A stretch of 47,661 nucleotides of DNA, from positions 1 through 47,661 of IMG/VR virus record IMGVR_UViG_3300042691_018045; one strand, written 5' to 3'. Shown piece after piece: positions 15,752-22,162 of the stretch. This DNA comes from a virus. The notes beneath the pieces were generated by a model. It saw nothing but the letters and a program-made list of their open reading frames with translations, was not told where the DNA came from and made no database searches. How positions within the stretch are numbered: the first letter of the stretch is position 1; the number at the start of each line of letters is the position of its first letter. The translations under genes were made by a program, and so were the position numbers.

Positions 15752-15933
15752 TGCCGCACCATCACTTGCTTCCGAGGCATCAAGATGGCAATCTGAACTC
15801 GCATCTCCTGCATGCGTCTCTCGAATGCAACCAAGTCCAGGCTGTCTGATAAGCCGTCTCGCTTGCATGCGAGTAGGTACTGTTCATCGCTGGCTAGCAG
15901 GTACTGGAGCCATAGGCGTTTGAGTGTGTTCAT
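15748..15933 (-). CDS. 61-residue helical protein, unknown function
   Basis: Starts MNTLKRLWLQYLLASDEQYLL and continues as an amphipathic helix (LVAFERRMQEMRVQIAIL). It overlaps the membrane microprotein upstream and the Cys-rich protein downstream by four bases each, so the three are translationally coupled. Confidence 0.6.
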   Translation of the reverse strand: MNTLKRLWLQYLLASDEQYLLACKRDGLSDSLDLVAFERRMQEMRVQIAILMPRKQVMVRQ

Positions 15934-16010
15934 ATAACCCCCGCCACCAAAGCCACAACAACAGCCACCAGCAGCGCCGCATTTATGCGGTCAATAACGC
16001 GCCAGGTCAT
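15930..16010 (-). CDS. 26-residue membrane microprotein
   Basis: Very short gene, with ATGA overlaps on both sides (start over the stop at 16007-16009, stop over the start at 15933). The sequence is MTWRVIDRIN followed by a pure hydrophobic segment, AALLVAVVVALVAGVI. It would be a single-pass inner-membrane peptide. The tight coupling is the main support. Function unknown; small membrane peptides of this kind in early operons can affect host division or lysis timing, but nothing here shows that. Confidence 0.55.
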   Translation of the reverse strand: MTWRVIDRINAALLVAVVVALVAGVI

Positions 16011-16228
16011 TTCGATTGCTCCGTGAGGCCGCGCCATGGTTTGCTCTGAAAGCAAGACCGCGTGCCCCTGCATCGCCGCGCATCGTGTTTGCTTTGTTGT
16101 CCGCAGCCCCATATGCCACTCTTTGACTCGAACCAAGAAAACAGCGTGCTTCCAGGTAAGAAATAACGCTCATACACACCAGACCTAACCGGCTTCACAT
16201 CGCCAGGGAACCAAGGTGTTGTTTTCAT
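16007..16228 (-). CDS. small conserved phage protein (PGDVKPVRSGVYER type)
   Basis: 73 residues. PWFPGDVKPVRSGVYERYF at the N-terminus and PWRGLTEQ at the C-terminus are familiar from many short phage proteins of unknown role. It overlaps the membrane microprotein start and the preceding stop. No enzymatic motif. Confidence 0.65.
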   Translation of the reverse strand: MKTTPWFPGDVKPVRSGVYERYFLPGSTLFSWFESKSGIWGCGQQSKHDARRCRGTRSCFQSKPWRGLTEQSK

Positions 16229-16392
16229 TTCGCCACCTCAATCAAAGCCGTAATCCACCCCGCGATAACCCAGCACGCCACAGTCGCAGCAATAGCCACA
16301 ACAGGCCACACCAGTGCCGCCATGCCGCCAGCCTCATCGTCCTGCGCCTGGCGGCACTCGGCTTCGTACTCCTCTAATCCGTGTAGGCTCAT
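16225..16392 (-). CDS. 55-residue single-pass membrane protein
   Basis: Short gene from the ATG at 16392, overlapping both neighbours by four bases. It has an acidic N-terminus (EEYEAECRQAQDDEAGG) followed by one long hydrophobic segment (WPVVAIAATVACWVIAGWITALI). Topology like that of small early phage membrane proteins; role unknown. Confidence 0.58.
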   Translation of the reverse strand: MSLHGLEEYEAECRQAQDDEAGGMAALVWPVVAIAATVACWVIAGWITALIEVAK

Positions 16393-16601
16393 GACAACCT
16401 CCGCACCAGATCGTCGGCATCATCAACACCGGGACGCGGATTCGCCGTGCCGTCGGCGCGCACGTAAAACGTCCGCTTGGTGCCCCACGTCTCAGCTTTG
16501 ACTGGGAACATGTCGTCGGGATTCGTGGCGGCAATAGTCACCGTCTCCTGGCCACGAGTAACCCAAACCTGGTCCCGCTCGATCTCTTTGCGGTCGCTCA
16601 T
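16389..16601 (-). CDS. small phage protein, possible DNA- or RNA-binding fold
   Basis: 70 residues: RDQVWVTRGQETVTIAATNP then GTKRTFYVRADGTANP. Alternating beta strands with basic turns suggest a small barrel. No family recognised. Confidence 0.58.
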   Translation of the reverse strand: MSDRKEIERDQVWVTRGQETVTIAATNPDDMFPVKAETWGTKRTFYVRADGTANPRPGVDDADDLVRRLS

Positions 16602-16909
16602 TTCTCTTCTCCCTCAAACTCAGCAATCAACATGTCTAGCCAGGCGTGGCGGTGGGCTTGGAGGCGTTTTGGCGTCAAATGCCTCCAAGCGATTCCCTGG
16701 AACTCCAGCCAGCGGCACAGCGAATAGCACCCCCGTTGGGCGCAGTTGAGCCTTTCCTGAATCACGCGCATGGCAGCAAATCTCGCGCTGTGGTTGCTTT
16801 CATTAATGGCATGGCAGATGAATCTTTCACCGCCGTTTGAGGCCCCGTCCCACAACAACGGCTTAGCCGCACGAAACGCAGCAGCGATGGCTTTGCGGTC
16901 GGTGGTCAT
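16598..16909 (-). CDS. phage early protein, unknown function
   Basis: 103 residues. Pattern AKPLLWDG...ERFICHAINES...AMRVIQERL...LEFQGIAW, with helix-rich composition and several Cys and His. I recall similar segments in short phage early proteins of unknown function. Overlaps both neighbours. Confidence 0.6.
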   Translation of the reverse strand: MTTDRKAIAAAFRAAKPLLWDGASNGGERFICHAINESNHSARFAAMRVIQERLNCAQRGCYSLCRWLEFQGIAWRHLTPKRLQAHRHAWLDMLIAEFEGEEK

Positions 16910-17172
16910 GCTTGTTCACCTTTGGGGATTCGCGGCCCCAACTCAGCTTGGACTGCGGCCAGCATTCCCGCCTTGCCGCCAAATGCCACGAACTCACGAG
17001 GACCGCCGTCATTGCAGTGAAAGGTACATGACCATGGGCGGTGGCGAGCCCGCAGCTCTGGTGACAGTTGGGGGGTGCATTTGTCACGGTTTAGAACGTA
17101 TGGGACAACAGCCATTGCAACGTGACCATAAAGATGGTCGGCGCGCTCGCCTAAAAATGGATAGGCGCTCAT
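16906..17172 (-). CDS. small phage protein, unknown function
   Basis: 88 residues with mixed composition (HLYGHVAMAVVPYVLNRDKC; WSCTFHCNDGG). It overlaps the first gene of the operon by four bases. No motif recognised. Confidence 0.55.
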   Translation of the reverse strand: MSAYPFLGERADHLYGHVAMAVVPYVLNRDKCTPQLSPELRARHRPWSCTFHCNDGGPREFVAFGGKAGMLAAVQAELGPRIPKGEQA

Positions 17173-17522
17173 ACGCTGTCTCCACTGTGGTAGTCCGCAT
17201 GCTCATCACAAACACGCTTCACGATGCTCAGAGCAAGCTCATCACCAGCCACCAAGCGCTGCCCGATCAACTTCGTAACGTCGCGCAAGATGTCGTCACC
17301 TTGCTCGCTGGCAAACATGTCTTGCAGCACAGCCCAGCACGCAGCAAACCGTTTTTCCGCGCCCCATCCAGGCGTTGACACCAAGCGGTTAGGACCGGCT
17401 CGGAATGCTTCGGTGAGTTCGTTGCGCAGGTAGGCGGCATGGGCTTGGGTTGCTTGCGCTTGTGCGGCCATTGCTGCGCAGTACCGCGCTGCGTCTGTAA
17501 CTGGCTCTATGGTTTGCTGCAT
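17169..17522 (-). CDS. first gene of the leftward operon, unknown function
   Basis: 117 residues with an AGGAG Shine-Dalgarno (AGCAGGAGAGACAA before the ATG). Helical throughout (AAQAQATQAHAAYLRNELTE; WAVLQDMFASEQGDDILRDV). Its place is that of lambda N, directly after the left promoter and operators, but it lacks the short Arg-rich N-terminus of N. It could still be an antiterminator or a host-takeover protein; the sequence does not decide. Confidence 0.6.
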   Translation of the reverse strand: MQQTIEPVTDAARYCAAMAAQAQATQAHAAYLRNELTEAFRAGPNRLVSTPGWGAEKRFAACWAVLQDMFASEQGDDILRDVTKLIGQRLVAGDELALSIVKRVCDEHADYHSGDSV

Positions 17523-17556
17523 TTGTCTCTCCTGCTTGTGGTGAAGCGATGGAGAG

Positions 17557-17595
17557 ACTTTAAGCGAGCTAAATAAAAAAGTAAAGCGCGCTAAA
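17557..17595 (-). promoter_or_regulatory. left operator/promoter region (PL/OL-like)
   Basis: Two near-palindromes, TTAAGCGAGCTAAA at 17560-17573 and TAAAGCGCGCTAAA at 17582-17595, match the operator copies at 20253-20316. On the minus strand a -35 candidate TTTACT (580-585) and a -10 candidate TAAAGT (557-562), 17 bases apart, overlap the two operators, so a bound repressor would block the promoter of the leftward operon. The same -10 hexamer is used in front of cro. Promoter positions are inference from spacing. Confidence 0.68.
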
Positions 17596-17660
17596 CAAAA
17601 TAAGTTTCAACCACACCACACGCCCCCATAGCCCGCATCTATCGACGGCTAAAGAAGACG

Positions 17661-17685
17661 CAAAAAAGCCCGCATGTAGCGGGCT
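17661..17685 (-). terminator. intrinsic terminator, minus strand
   Basis: AGCCCGC (667-673) and GCGGGCT (679-685) form a 7-bp stem with a 5-nt loop; on the minus strand it is followed by TTTTTT. It would stop transcription from the repressor operon, running leftwards under the toxin genes, before it enters the PL operators. Confidence 0.75.
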
Positions 17686-17750
17686 GGTGGGGGAGGGTGG
17701 GCTGGTCAGCTCACCACAGTGTGTGAGGTTTTGTGTAAACCCTGTGGCGC

Positions 17751-17804
17751 TGTAGCCTGTGCTACATCACAATAAAGGCCTGCCGAAATTAGGCTTGGCA
17801 AGCC
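17751..17804 (+). promoter_or_regulatory. two inverted repeats before the toxin-antitoxin genes
   Basis: TGTAGC CTGT GCTACA (17751-17766) and GGCTTG G CAAGCC (17792-17804) lie between a weak -35-like TTGTGT (731-736) and the AGGAG Shine-Dalgarno (810-814) of the first gene. Such repeats are usual autoregulatory sites of toxin-antitoxin operons, so they are candidates for antitoxin or antitoxin-Doc binding. Confidence 0.45.
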
Positions 17805-17820
17805 AACACAGGAGAAGCCC

Positions 17821-18027
17821 ATGAACACCACTGACATTCACCGTGAAGAACAAGTCAGGAGGTTGTCCGCCCTACAGGTTCGTGCAGCGGCGGGGTCTCG
17901 CCCAATGATTGCGCCCCGTGTTGTTGTGAGCGCTTCCAACCCCGCTGACCGCAAAAGAGTTGTTGAGGTTGCGCGTGTGGTGATTGCAGAGCACCGTGAT
18001 GTGCTGCTTGCCCTCAAGGACCGATAG
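17821..18027 (+). CDS. putative antitoxin partner of Doc
   Basis: 68 residues, with AGGAG six bases before the ATG. It is not like P1 Phd. It starts MNTTDIHREEQVRRLSAL and ends in a basic helix (KRVVEVARVVIAEHRDVLLALKDR). Its stop TAG is directly followed by the toxin TTG start, and its last codons (AAGGA) supply the toxin Shine-Dalgarno, so the two are coupled. Role as antitoxin is inferred from this arrangement alone. Antitoxins of Doc-type toxins commonly place a C-terminal helix over the Fic active site, and the terminal helix here could do that. Confidence 0.6.
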   Translation: MNTTDIHREEQVRRLSALQVRAAAGSRPMIAPRVVVSASNPADRKRVVEVARVVIAEHRDVLLALKDR

Positions 18028-18414
18028 TTGCTCGATGTAGATTTCGTCATTGCGATCCATGACGAAATTATTGCGGAGTTTGGCGGCTTGGCGGGCTTCG
18101 CTGGCAGCGGAAGAGGGGGCGTTGAATCCGCCCTTATGCGAGTCAGCAACCATATTGAATATGATGGGCTCAATGACGCCCTTGGCATTGCGGCGCTTTA
18201 CGCAGAAGCCATTGCCAAGGGGCATGTTTTCACTGATGGGAACAAGCGTACAGGGCTGACTTGCGCTCTGTCTTACTTGGCACAGCAAAACCTGCATGTG
18301 AGAAAAGACCCGATTCTTGAGGAGGCCACCGTATGGCTTGCGGAAGGCTCTTGGAACTCAGAAGCGTTTGCTTGGTTGCTTGGCCACCTCGCGGGAATTA
18401 ACGCAGATTCTTAG
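18028..18414 (+). CDS. doc: Doc-family (Fic fold) toxin
   Basis: 128 residues from a TTG start directly after the antitoxin stop. The Fic/Doc active-site motif is intact: HVFTDGNKRTGL at about residue 69, with the catalytic His, the Asp, and the Asn-Lys-Arg anion-binding residues. The N-terminus, LDVDFVIAIHDEI, and GIAALYAEAIAKGH are typical of death-on-curing proteins. P1 Doc phosphorylates EF-Tu and halts translation; the same target is likely here but not shown. In a prophage the pair would stabilise the lysogen or act in abortive infection. It converges with the minus-strand gene ending at 18434. Confidence 0.9.
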   Translation: MLDVDFVIAIHDEIIAEFGGLAGFAGSGRGGVESALMRVSNHIEYDGLNDALGIAALYAEAIAKGHVFTDGNKRTGLTCALSYLAQQNLHVRKDPILEEATVWLAEGSWNSEAFAWLLGHLAGINADS

Positions 18415-18433
18415 GGTAACGCTAAAAGCGCCC

Positions 18434-18658
18434 TCACTCATCATCACTCCCCGGCTCTCTCTCAAAAGCCGCACACCCATGCTCCGGCATGCTGCGCACC
18501 CTACTGCACTTCGGATTGTTGCAATGCGCAACCTGAGTGCCAAAGCCGCAGTCAACTAGGCGATCCAGCCAGCGGCAGTGCTTGCAGGGCTTTGACGGCC
18601 ACTCCTGCATGACGAAGTTGCCAGATAAGTTCTCACCTTGAGCGGGATGCTTGTTCAT
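18434..18658 (-). CDS. small Cys-rich phage protein (AFEREPG type)
   Basis: 74 residues. CKHCRWL and HCNNPKC supply a probable zinc site; the end, CAAFEREPGSDDE, is a pattern I recall from short phage proteins. It overlaps the exported protein gene by 26 bases and is last in the repressor transcript. Function unknown. Confidence 0.62.
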   Translation of the reverse strand: MNKHPAQGENLSGNFVMQEWPSKPCKHCRWLDRLVDCGFGTQVAHCNNPKCSRVRSMPEHGCAAFEREPGSDDE

Positions 18659-19556
18659 AGACCTGTCCAGTGGTCTTGTTGATGACTGAAATTTGATCTA
18701 GCCGCCCAAAAATTGCTGATCCATTTGTTGTTGTATCAAATGGAATTTCTCTGGTTGGAGTCTCACGTTCCTTAAACTTAAATATATAAGGTTGCTCAAG
18801 TGAAATAACATACATACATGTTATTTGCTTATCGTTTTCTCTTGCTTCTGCCGGTGGCATTTTGGCTGAAAGCAATAGATAATTAAAAACATAGCGATAT
18901 GGCAATCGAATTGATGTTGCACTATTACCTGATACTAAAACTGATGCTGGCTCATTGTAAGTTCCGGCTGGAAATGCGATAACGTATTCGTCAGATATTG
19001 TTCTTGAGACTTCTGTATTTGCGCCGTACGCATTCTGTGCTGTGTATTTGTCTTGTTGCAAGTTTGCTCGCGCCAAAGTCACCCTACGCAAATTTAGTGC
19101 TTCTGGATTTGGCGATTTGAGCGAATAATCTTTTATTGATGACAGCAAAACTTTTACCTCAAAAGCTTGACGATCAGCATCGTATTTTTTTTGACAAGAG
19201 CCAATTATTGGGATTGGCTGTATTGCCTTCATCTTTTCTGTAAGCGCAGCTTCGTACTGCTGTCTCTCTTCCGTAGTTGAGAACTGATCAGGCTTTCCTG
19301 GTACGCTCGACACTTGAGCCTCAATCCAAGCATAGACCTTCTGTGGATCGTTTGATAGGTATGTTATTGTGGATTCGCTTTGGTCGAAATATCTTGGAGC
19401 AAATGGCGCTGGTGGCAATTCTGCTGGTGCTGAATTGGATTCTTCTAAAACTTTTGGCGCAGGTGATTTGTTTTGATTCTTTAATGGTGGTTTTTGGGCT
19501 TCTACACTAGTTACCATAAAGAAAGTCAGCGCAGTAACGATTGTGATTTTTATCAA
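18633..19556 (-). CDS. exported protein of unknown function in the repressor operon
   Basis: 307 residues from a TTG start at 19556 that overlaps the repressor stop (TTGA) and has GGGGAAG just upstream; the frame open to 19628 only shadows the repressor. Residues 1-20 (IKITIVTALTFFMVTSVEA) are a signal peptide. The mature protein starts with a Pro/Lys/Asn-rich linker (QKPPLKNQNKSPAPK), then a domain with FAPRYFDQSESTI, GSCQKKYDADR and CMYVISLEQPYIFKFKE; two Cys could form a disulfide. No family recognised. The DNA is visibly richer in A and T than its neighbours, suggesting acquisition. Co-transcription with the repressor would express it in the lysogen. Superinfection exclusion or another envelope change is the leading guess. 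Confidence 0.72.
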   Translation of the reverse strand: MIKITIVTALTFFMVTSVEAQKPPLKNQNKSPAPKVLEESNSAPAELPPAPFAPRYFDQSESTITYLSNDPQKVYAWIEAQVSSVPGKPDQFSTTEERQQYEAALTEKMKAIQPIPIIGSCQKKYDADRQAFEVKVLLSSIKDYSLKSPNPEALNLRRVTLARANLQQDKYTAQNAYGANTEVSRTISDEYVIAFPAGTYNEPASVLVSGNSATSIRLPYRYVFNYLLLSAKMPPAEARENDKQITCMYVISLEQPYIFKFKERETPTREIPFDTTTNGSAIFGRLDQISVINKTTGQVYEQASRSR

Positions 19557-20242
19557 AAGTCTTCCCCTTTCCAAATTTTCAACACACGCCCAAACAATTG
19601 GAAGTCCATGTCTTCGGTGATCGTCCAATCTCGATAGGACTTGTTTTCCGATAGCGCCATCAGCCCTTGCCCAGGTATGCGCTGCAATCGTTTAATGAAC
19701 CCCTCGTCGCCGACGCGGAAAAAATAAATGGCGTCGTACTCAACCACGGACACCCCGCGATCAACTAACAACGGGTCGCCTGGGTTGTAAAGCGGTCTCA
19801 TTGAGTCGCCAAATCCGGTAACGATGCAGAGATTGCTGGTCGAGCTAGCGCTGCGCACATTCTTTTGCACCCATTCCGGATTGACTTTCCAACTGTGAAT
19901 TACGCCCGGTTGGTCTCGGAGGATTAGGCCTCGTCCCATACTTCCATGCGTCTCGTACTGCGGGATGGTCAAGGCGTCGAGTTCAATATGTGGTTCGGTG
20001 TTCGCAATTGTTACGCCATCTGGCGACCACTGCGGCCCCTTGTTGCACGAAATCCACAAAGCATTCAAACCACTCACTGCGGCGAGTCTTGTGGCTGGCT
20101 CTATGTCTAGTGTCTTTGTGTCGCCCTTGAACCATTGAGTGACAGATGACGCACTGACGCCTGCCGTATCGGCAAGACGCGCCTTGTTCTTGATCCTGGC
20201 CGTCTCCATTACGAGATTGAGCCTGTCGCTTAGCTTTTCCAT
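19553..20242 (-). CDS. CI-like repressor with HTH and S24 peptidase domains
   Basis: 229 residues. An N-terminal XRE-type HTH (residues about 5-62; KARLADTAGVSASSVTQWFKG is the recognition region) is followed by a linker and a LexA/CI S24 domain with catalytic Ser in GFGDSMRPLY and Lys in GFIKRLQRI. The usual Ala-Gly or Cys-Gly cleavage site is not obvious, so self-cleavage is uncertain. GGAG lies five bases before the ATG. It would bind the 14-bp operators at both early promoters to keep lysogeny. It is divergent from cro across a 66-bp operator region. Confidence 0.93.
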   Translation of the reverse strand: MEKLSDRLNLVMETARIKNKARLADTAGVSASSVTQWFKGDTKTLDIEPATRLAAVSGLNALWISCNKGPQWSPDGVTIANTEPHIELDALTIPQYETHGSMGRGLILRDQPGVIHSWKVNPEWVQKNVRSASSTSNLCIVTGFGDSMRPLYNPGDPLLVDRGVSVVEYDAIYFFRVGDEGFIKRLQRIPGQGLMALSENKSYRDWTITEDMDFQLFGRVLKIWKGEDF

Positions 20243-20252
20243 GTGCTCCGAT

Positions 20253-20316
20253 TAAAGCAGGCTCAATAAACACTTGCGCCAAGAAAATAAAGCGTGCTAA
20301 AGTAAGGCATGCTTAA
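20253..20316. promoter_or_regulatory. right operator/promoter region (PR/PRM-like, three operators)
   Basis: Three related 14-bp sites: TAAAGCAGGCTCAA (253-266), TAAAGCGTGCTAAA (288-301) and TAAGGCATGCTTAA (303-316). The first lies just upstream of the repressor start. The third covers the cro ATG at 20309. A rightward promoter with TTGCGC (274-279) and TAAAGT (298-303), 18 bases apart, would start transcription at about 20309-20311, so the cro message may be leaderless. The repressor promoter on the other strand could not be fixed. Confidence 0.7.
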
Positions 20317-20500
20317 AAAAGACGCTCTAAAACTCCTTGGTGGCACTGTCACATCGGCTGCAAAGCTCATTGGCATCAGTGTTTCGGCTGTGTCTCAGTG
20401 GCCTGATGAATTGCCTGATGCGATCTCAGACCGCGTTCTTGCAGCACTTGCAAGACAGCACCTTCCTCCCGAGCTTCTTACACCTGAAGAGGCCAAGTGA
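20309..20500 (+). CDS. Cro-like repressor
   Basis: 63 residues. KLLGGTVTSAAKLIGISVSAVSQW is the HTH of Cro proteins, followed by LPDAISDRVLAALARQHL. The small size and the place directly right of the operator region, divergent from the S24 repressor, match lambda cro. The predicted transcription start nearly coincides with its ATG, and no correctly spaced Shine-Dalgarno is present. It would turn off the repressor promoter and moderate early transcription. Confidence 0.85.
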   Translation: MLKKDALKLLGGTVTSAAKLIGISVSAVSQWPDELPDAISDRVLAALARQHLPPELLTPEEAK

Positions 20501-20551
20501 TGAGCACGCCCGATCACTCCCGCAGCCACTTCGCCACGCATTGGATGCCAC

Positions 20552-20716
20552 ATGAAAAAACAAATTCGCCAAGCAAAGAAGCGTGCGGAGAAGTTCAAAG
20601 ATTTTGGCAAGCCAGCAGCACGGCAGCGCGCCTGCAATTCTGTTTTGGCGCAGATCGAAGTAACAACAGGACTGCTGCTTTTCATGCTCCGCGACAAATT
20701 GAGGTCGCCAGAGTAG
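20552..20716 (+). CDS. 54-residue basic protein after cro
   Basis: Short gene MKKQIRQAKKRAEKFKDFG...VTTGLLLFMLRDKL. The first half is strongly basic and helical, the second has a short hydrophobic patch. It fits better than the competing frame 20497-20892, which runs through the terminator. It lies between cro and the tR1-like terminator. Function unknown; an RNA-binding or antitermination role would fit the charge but is not shown. Confidence 0.5.
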   Translation: MKKQIRQAKKRAEKFKDFGKPAARQRACNSVLAQIEVTTGLLLFMLRDKLRSPE

Positions 20717-20765
20717 TTAACCAAACCTCCTGGGGATGCTACGGACTCGAAGCCAGCATCTCTTT

Positions 20766-20790
20766 CACCATCGCCACGGTGGTGTTTTTT
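20766..20790 (+). terminator. tR1-like intrinsic terminator
   Basis: CACCATC (766-772) and GGTGGTG (778-784) form a 7-bp stem with one G-T pair and a 5-nt loop, followed by TTTTTT. It lies 50 bases after the basic protein gene and before the CII-like gene, the place of lambda tR1. It would limit early transcription to cro until read-through occurs. Confidence 0.75.
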
Positions 20791-20792
20791 AT

Positions 20793-20915
20793 TCAAAGCC
20801 TGCGCTCCTTAGCCGCTGCCACGAACTGCGCAGCCAAGGCCATTAGCGCACGTTGCACAAGCGACCGCACTGCGGCACGCGCCCACTCCTGATCTGATTT
20901 TTTGGTGTTTTCCAT
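20793..20915 (-). CDS. possible 40-residue antisense protein
   Basis: A minus-strand frame starting MENTKKSDQEWARAAVRSL and ending QFVAAAKERRL. Its ATG is part of CCATGG at 20912-20917, whose other strand carries the start of the CII-like gene, so the two genes would diverge from overlapping starts. The composition looks protein-like, but no promoter or good ribosome-binding site is seen. Could be an artefact. Confidence 0.3.
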   Translation of the reverse strand: MENTKKSDQEWARAAVRSLVQRALMALAAQFVAAAKERRL

Positions 20916-21330
20916 GGCCTCAACTTTGTCCGCAACCGAATGGAAACTGCAAGCAAGTGGTGGAAACCACTCGCAAGTTGCCATGCCTTTTCTGTCTGCT
21001 GTCGCGCTTCCTGAGCCGATGCCAGCACATGTTGTATCCCGCGCTACTTTTAGCGGCTGCCTGAATGACGCAGTGCGGCACAGCGGCAAAGAAGACCAAG
21101 AAATTGCCGACGAAATCCACATCAGCAGCGGCTACATGAGCAGATTCATGCGTGGTGTTGCTGAGCAGTGGGCGAAACGTCTTGTTCGTTTCATGCGCTC
21201 CACAAACAGCCTTGCGCCGCTTCAGTGGCTCGCAGATCAGATGGGCTGCGACCTTGTTCAGCGCGACAGCAGGGCGGCTGAAGTGGCGGCTCTCAAACAG
21301 CGCCTTGTTGAACTGGAGCGTGCGGCATGA
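20914..21330 (+). CDS. CII-like regulatory protein of betaproteobacterial phages
   Basis: 138 residues from the ATG at 20914. The central part (SRATFSGCLNDAVRHSGKEDQEIADEIHISSGYMSRFMRG) is a helix-turn-helix of the kind found after cro in many Burkholderiales prophages; PLQWLADQMGCDLVQRDS and a C-terminal coiled helix follow. By position it replaces lambda cII and probably controls the lysis-lysogeny choice. Direct activation of a repressor promoter is inference. Confidence 0.65.
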   Translation: MASTLSATEWKLQASGGNHSQVAMPFLSAVALPEPMPAHVVSRATFSGCLNDAVRHSGKEDQEIADEIHISSGYMSRFMRGVAEQWAKRLVRFMRSTNSLAPLQWLADQMGCDLVQRDSRAAEVAALKQRLVELERAA

Positions 21331-21515
21331 CCGTCGAACCCGGCCAACGCTGGAAGCTACCGAGCGGCCACGAAATCCAGGTCATCAAGTACGACCAAGA
21401 AGACGCAGCCGTTGTCCATTGCGCGCCGGTAATAGGCGGTGTTTTGAGTTCAGAGAAGCACCGGCTGTTGTTGCTGGCGGTTCGGTTTGTTGAAAGTGGA
21501 AAGAGGACGCGATGA
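21327..21515 (+). CDS. small protein of unknown function
   Basis: 62 residues, with ATGA overlaps on both sides. Beta-rich (VEPGQRWKLPSGHEIQVIKYD; VVHCAPVIGGVL), perhaps a small barrel. Unrecognised. Confidence 0.6.
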   Translation: MTVEPGQRWKLPSGHEIQVIKYDQEDAAVVHCAPVIGGVLSSEKHRLLLLAVRFVESGKRTR

Positions 21516-22162
21516 GCGAAATAAAACTACAGCAGCACCCCATTAGCGCGGCATTCCCAGCGATGAGCGCCGAAATCGTAGGGGCCTGGAAGCCATCAGT
21601 GGAGCTTCCCATTACTGAAGAGCAAATGCTTGGCGCAAGTTGGGTTGCGCACGCAACTTCGCAAGGGAGTATTGTTTTTGCTGTCTTGACGCCAAGCCAT
21701 AAACACAAAGGCTTTATTGACTATCAAGTACTGCACGCCGCAAGCGAAGACTGGTTTACATCTAATAAGCCTGTACTTCCCTGCCTGGTTGGAGAGTTTC
21801 TAGGCCACTGCCTCAAAAAGCTTGGTGTTGACCCATCACTTTTGGAGTGGCAGCAATCGACTTGGTCCCCTCTCGATGCGCCAGCTGCAAAGGCGTGGTG
21901 GGATGAGCCATGCGTGTATTTGCTGAGGGCTGGACCTTTCATAAAGATCGGCAAGGCTACTGGTCGTCCGGCAATGCGTGTTGGTCAGCTTCAGGCAGGC
22001 TGCCCATATCCAATTGTTGTCATTGGGCATTTTTCTGGCGGGTTCAAAGAAGAGTCTGAGCTGCACCGCCGATTTGCAGCGTATCGAACGCAAGGCGAAT
22101 GGTTCAGAGAAGAAGGAGAGCTAGCCGAATACGTTTCCAAATTTGAGAGGGCCGCAGCATGA
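21512..22162 (+). CDS. GIY-YIG-like (T5orf172/MUG113-type) protein
   Basis: 216 residues. The C-terminal part, about 130-205, has CVYLLRAGPFIKIGKATG, RVGQLQAGCPYPIVVIG, ELHRRFAAYRTQGEWFRE, the pattern of the T5orf172 branch of GIY-YIG nucleases: the two Tyr/Ile motifs, Arg, Glu in ESELHRRF. The N-terminal 120 residues are of unknown type. A DNA-cleaving role in replication or host DNA breakdown is plausible. It overlaps both neighbours. Confidence 0.72.
   Translation: MSEIKLQQHPISAAFPAMSAEIVGAWKPSVELPITEEQMLGASWVAHATSQGSIVFAVLTPSHKHKGFIDYQVLHAASEDWFTSNKPVLPCLVGEFLGHCLKKLGVDPSLLEWQQSTWSPLDAPAAKAWWDEPCVYLLRAGPFIKIGKATGRPAMRVGQLQAGCPYPIVVIGHFSGGFKEESELHRRFAAYRTQGEWFREEGELAEYVSKFERAAA

Noticed and set aside
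20497-20892. 131-residue plus-strand frame after cro
   Set aside because: It crosses the intrinsic terminator at 20766-20790 and covers the better small gene 20552-20716.
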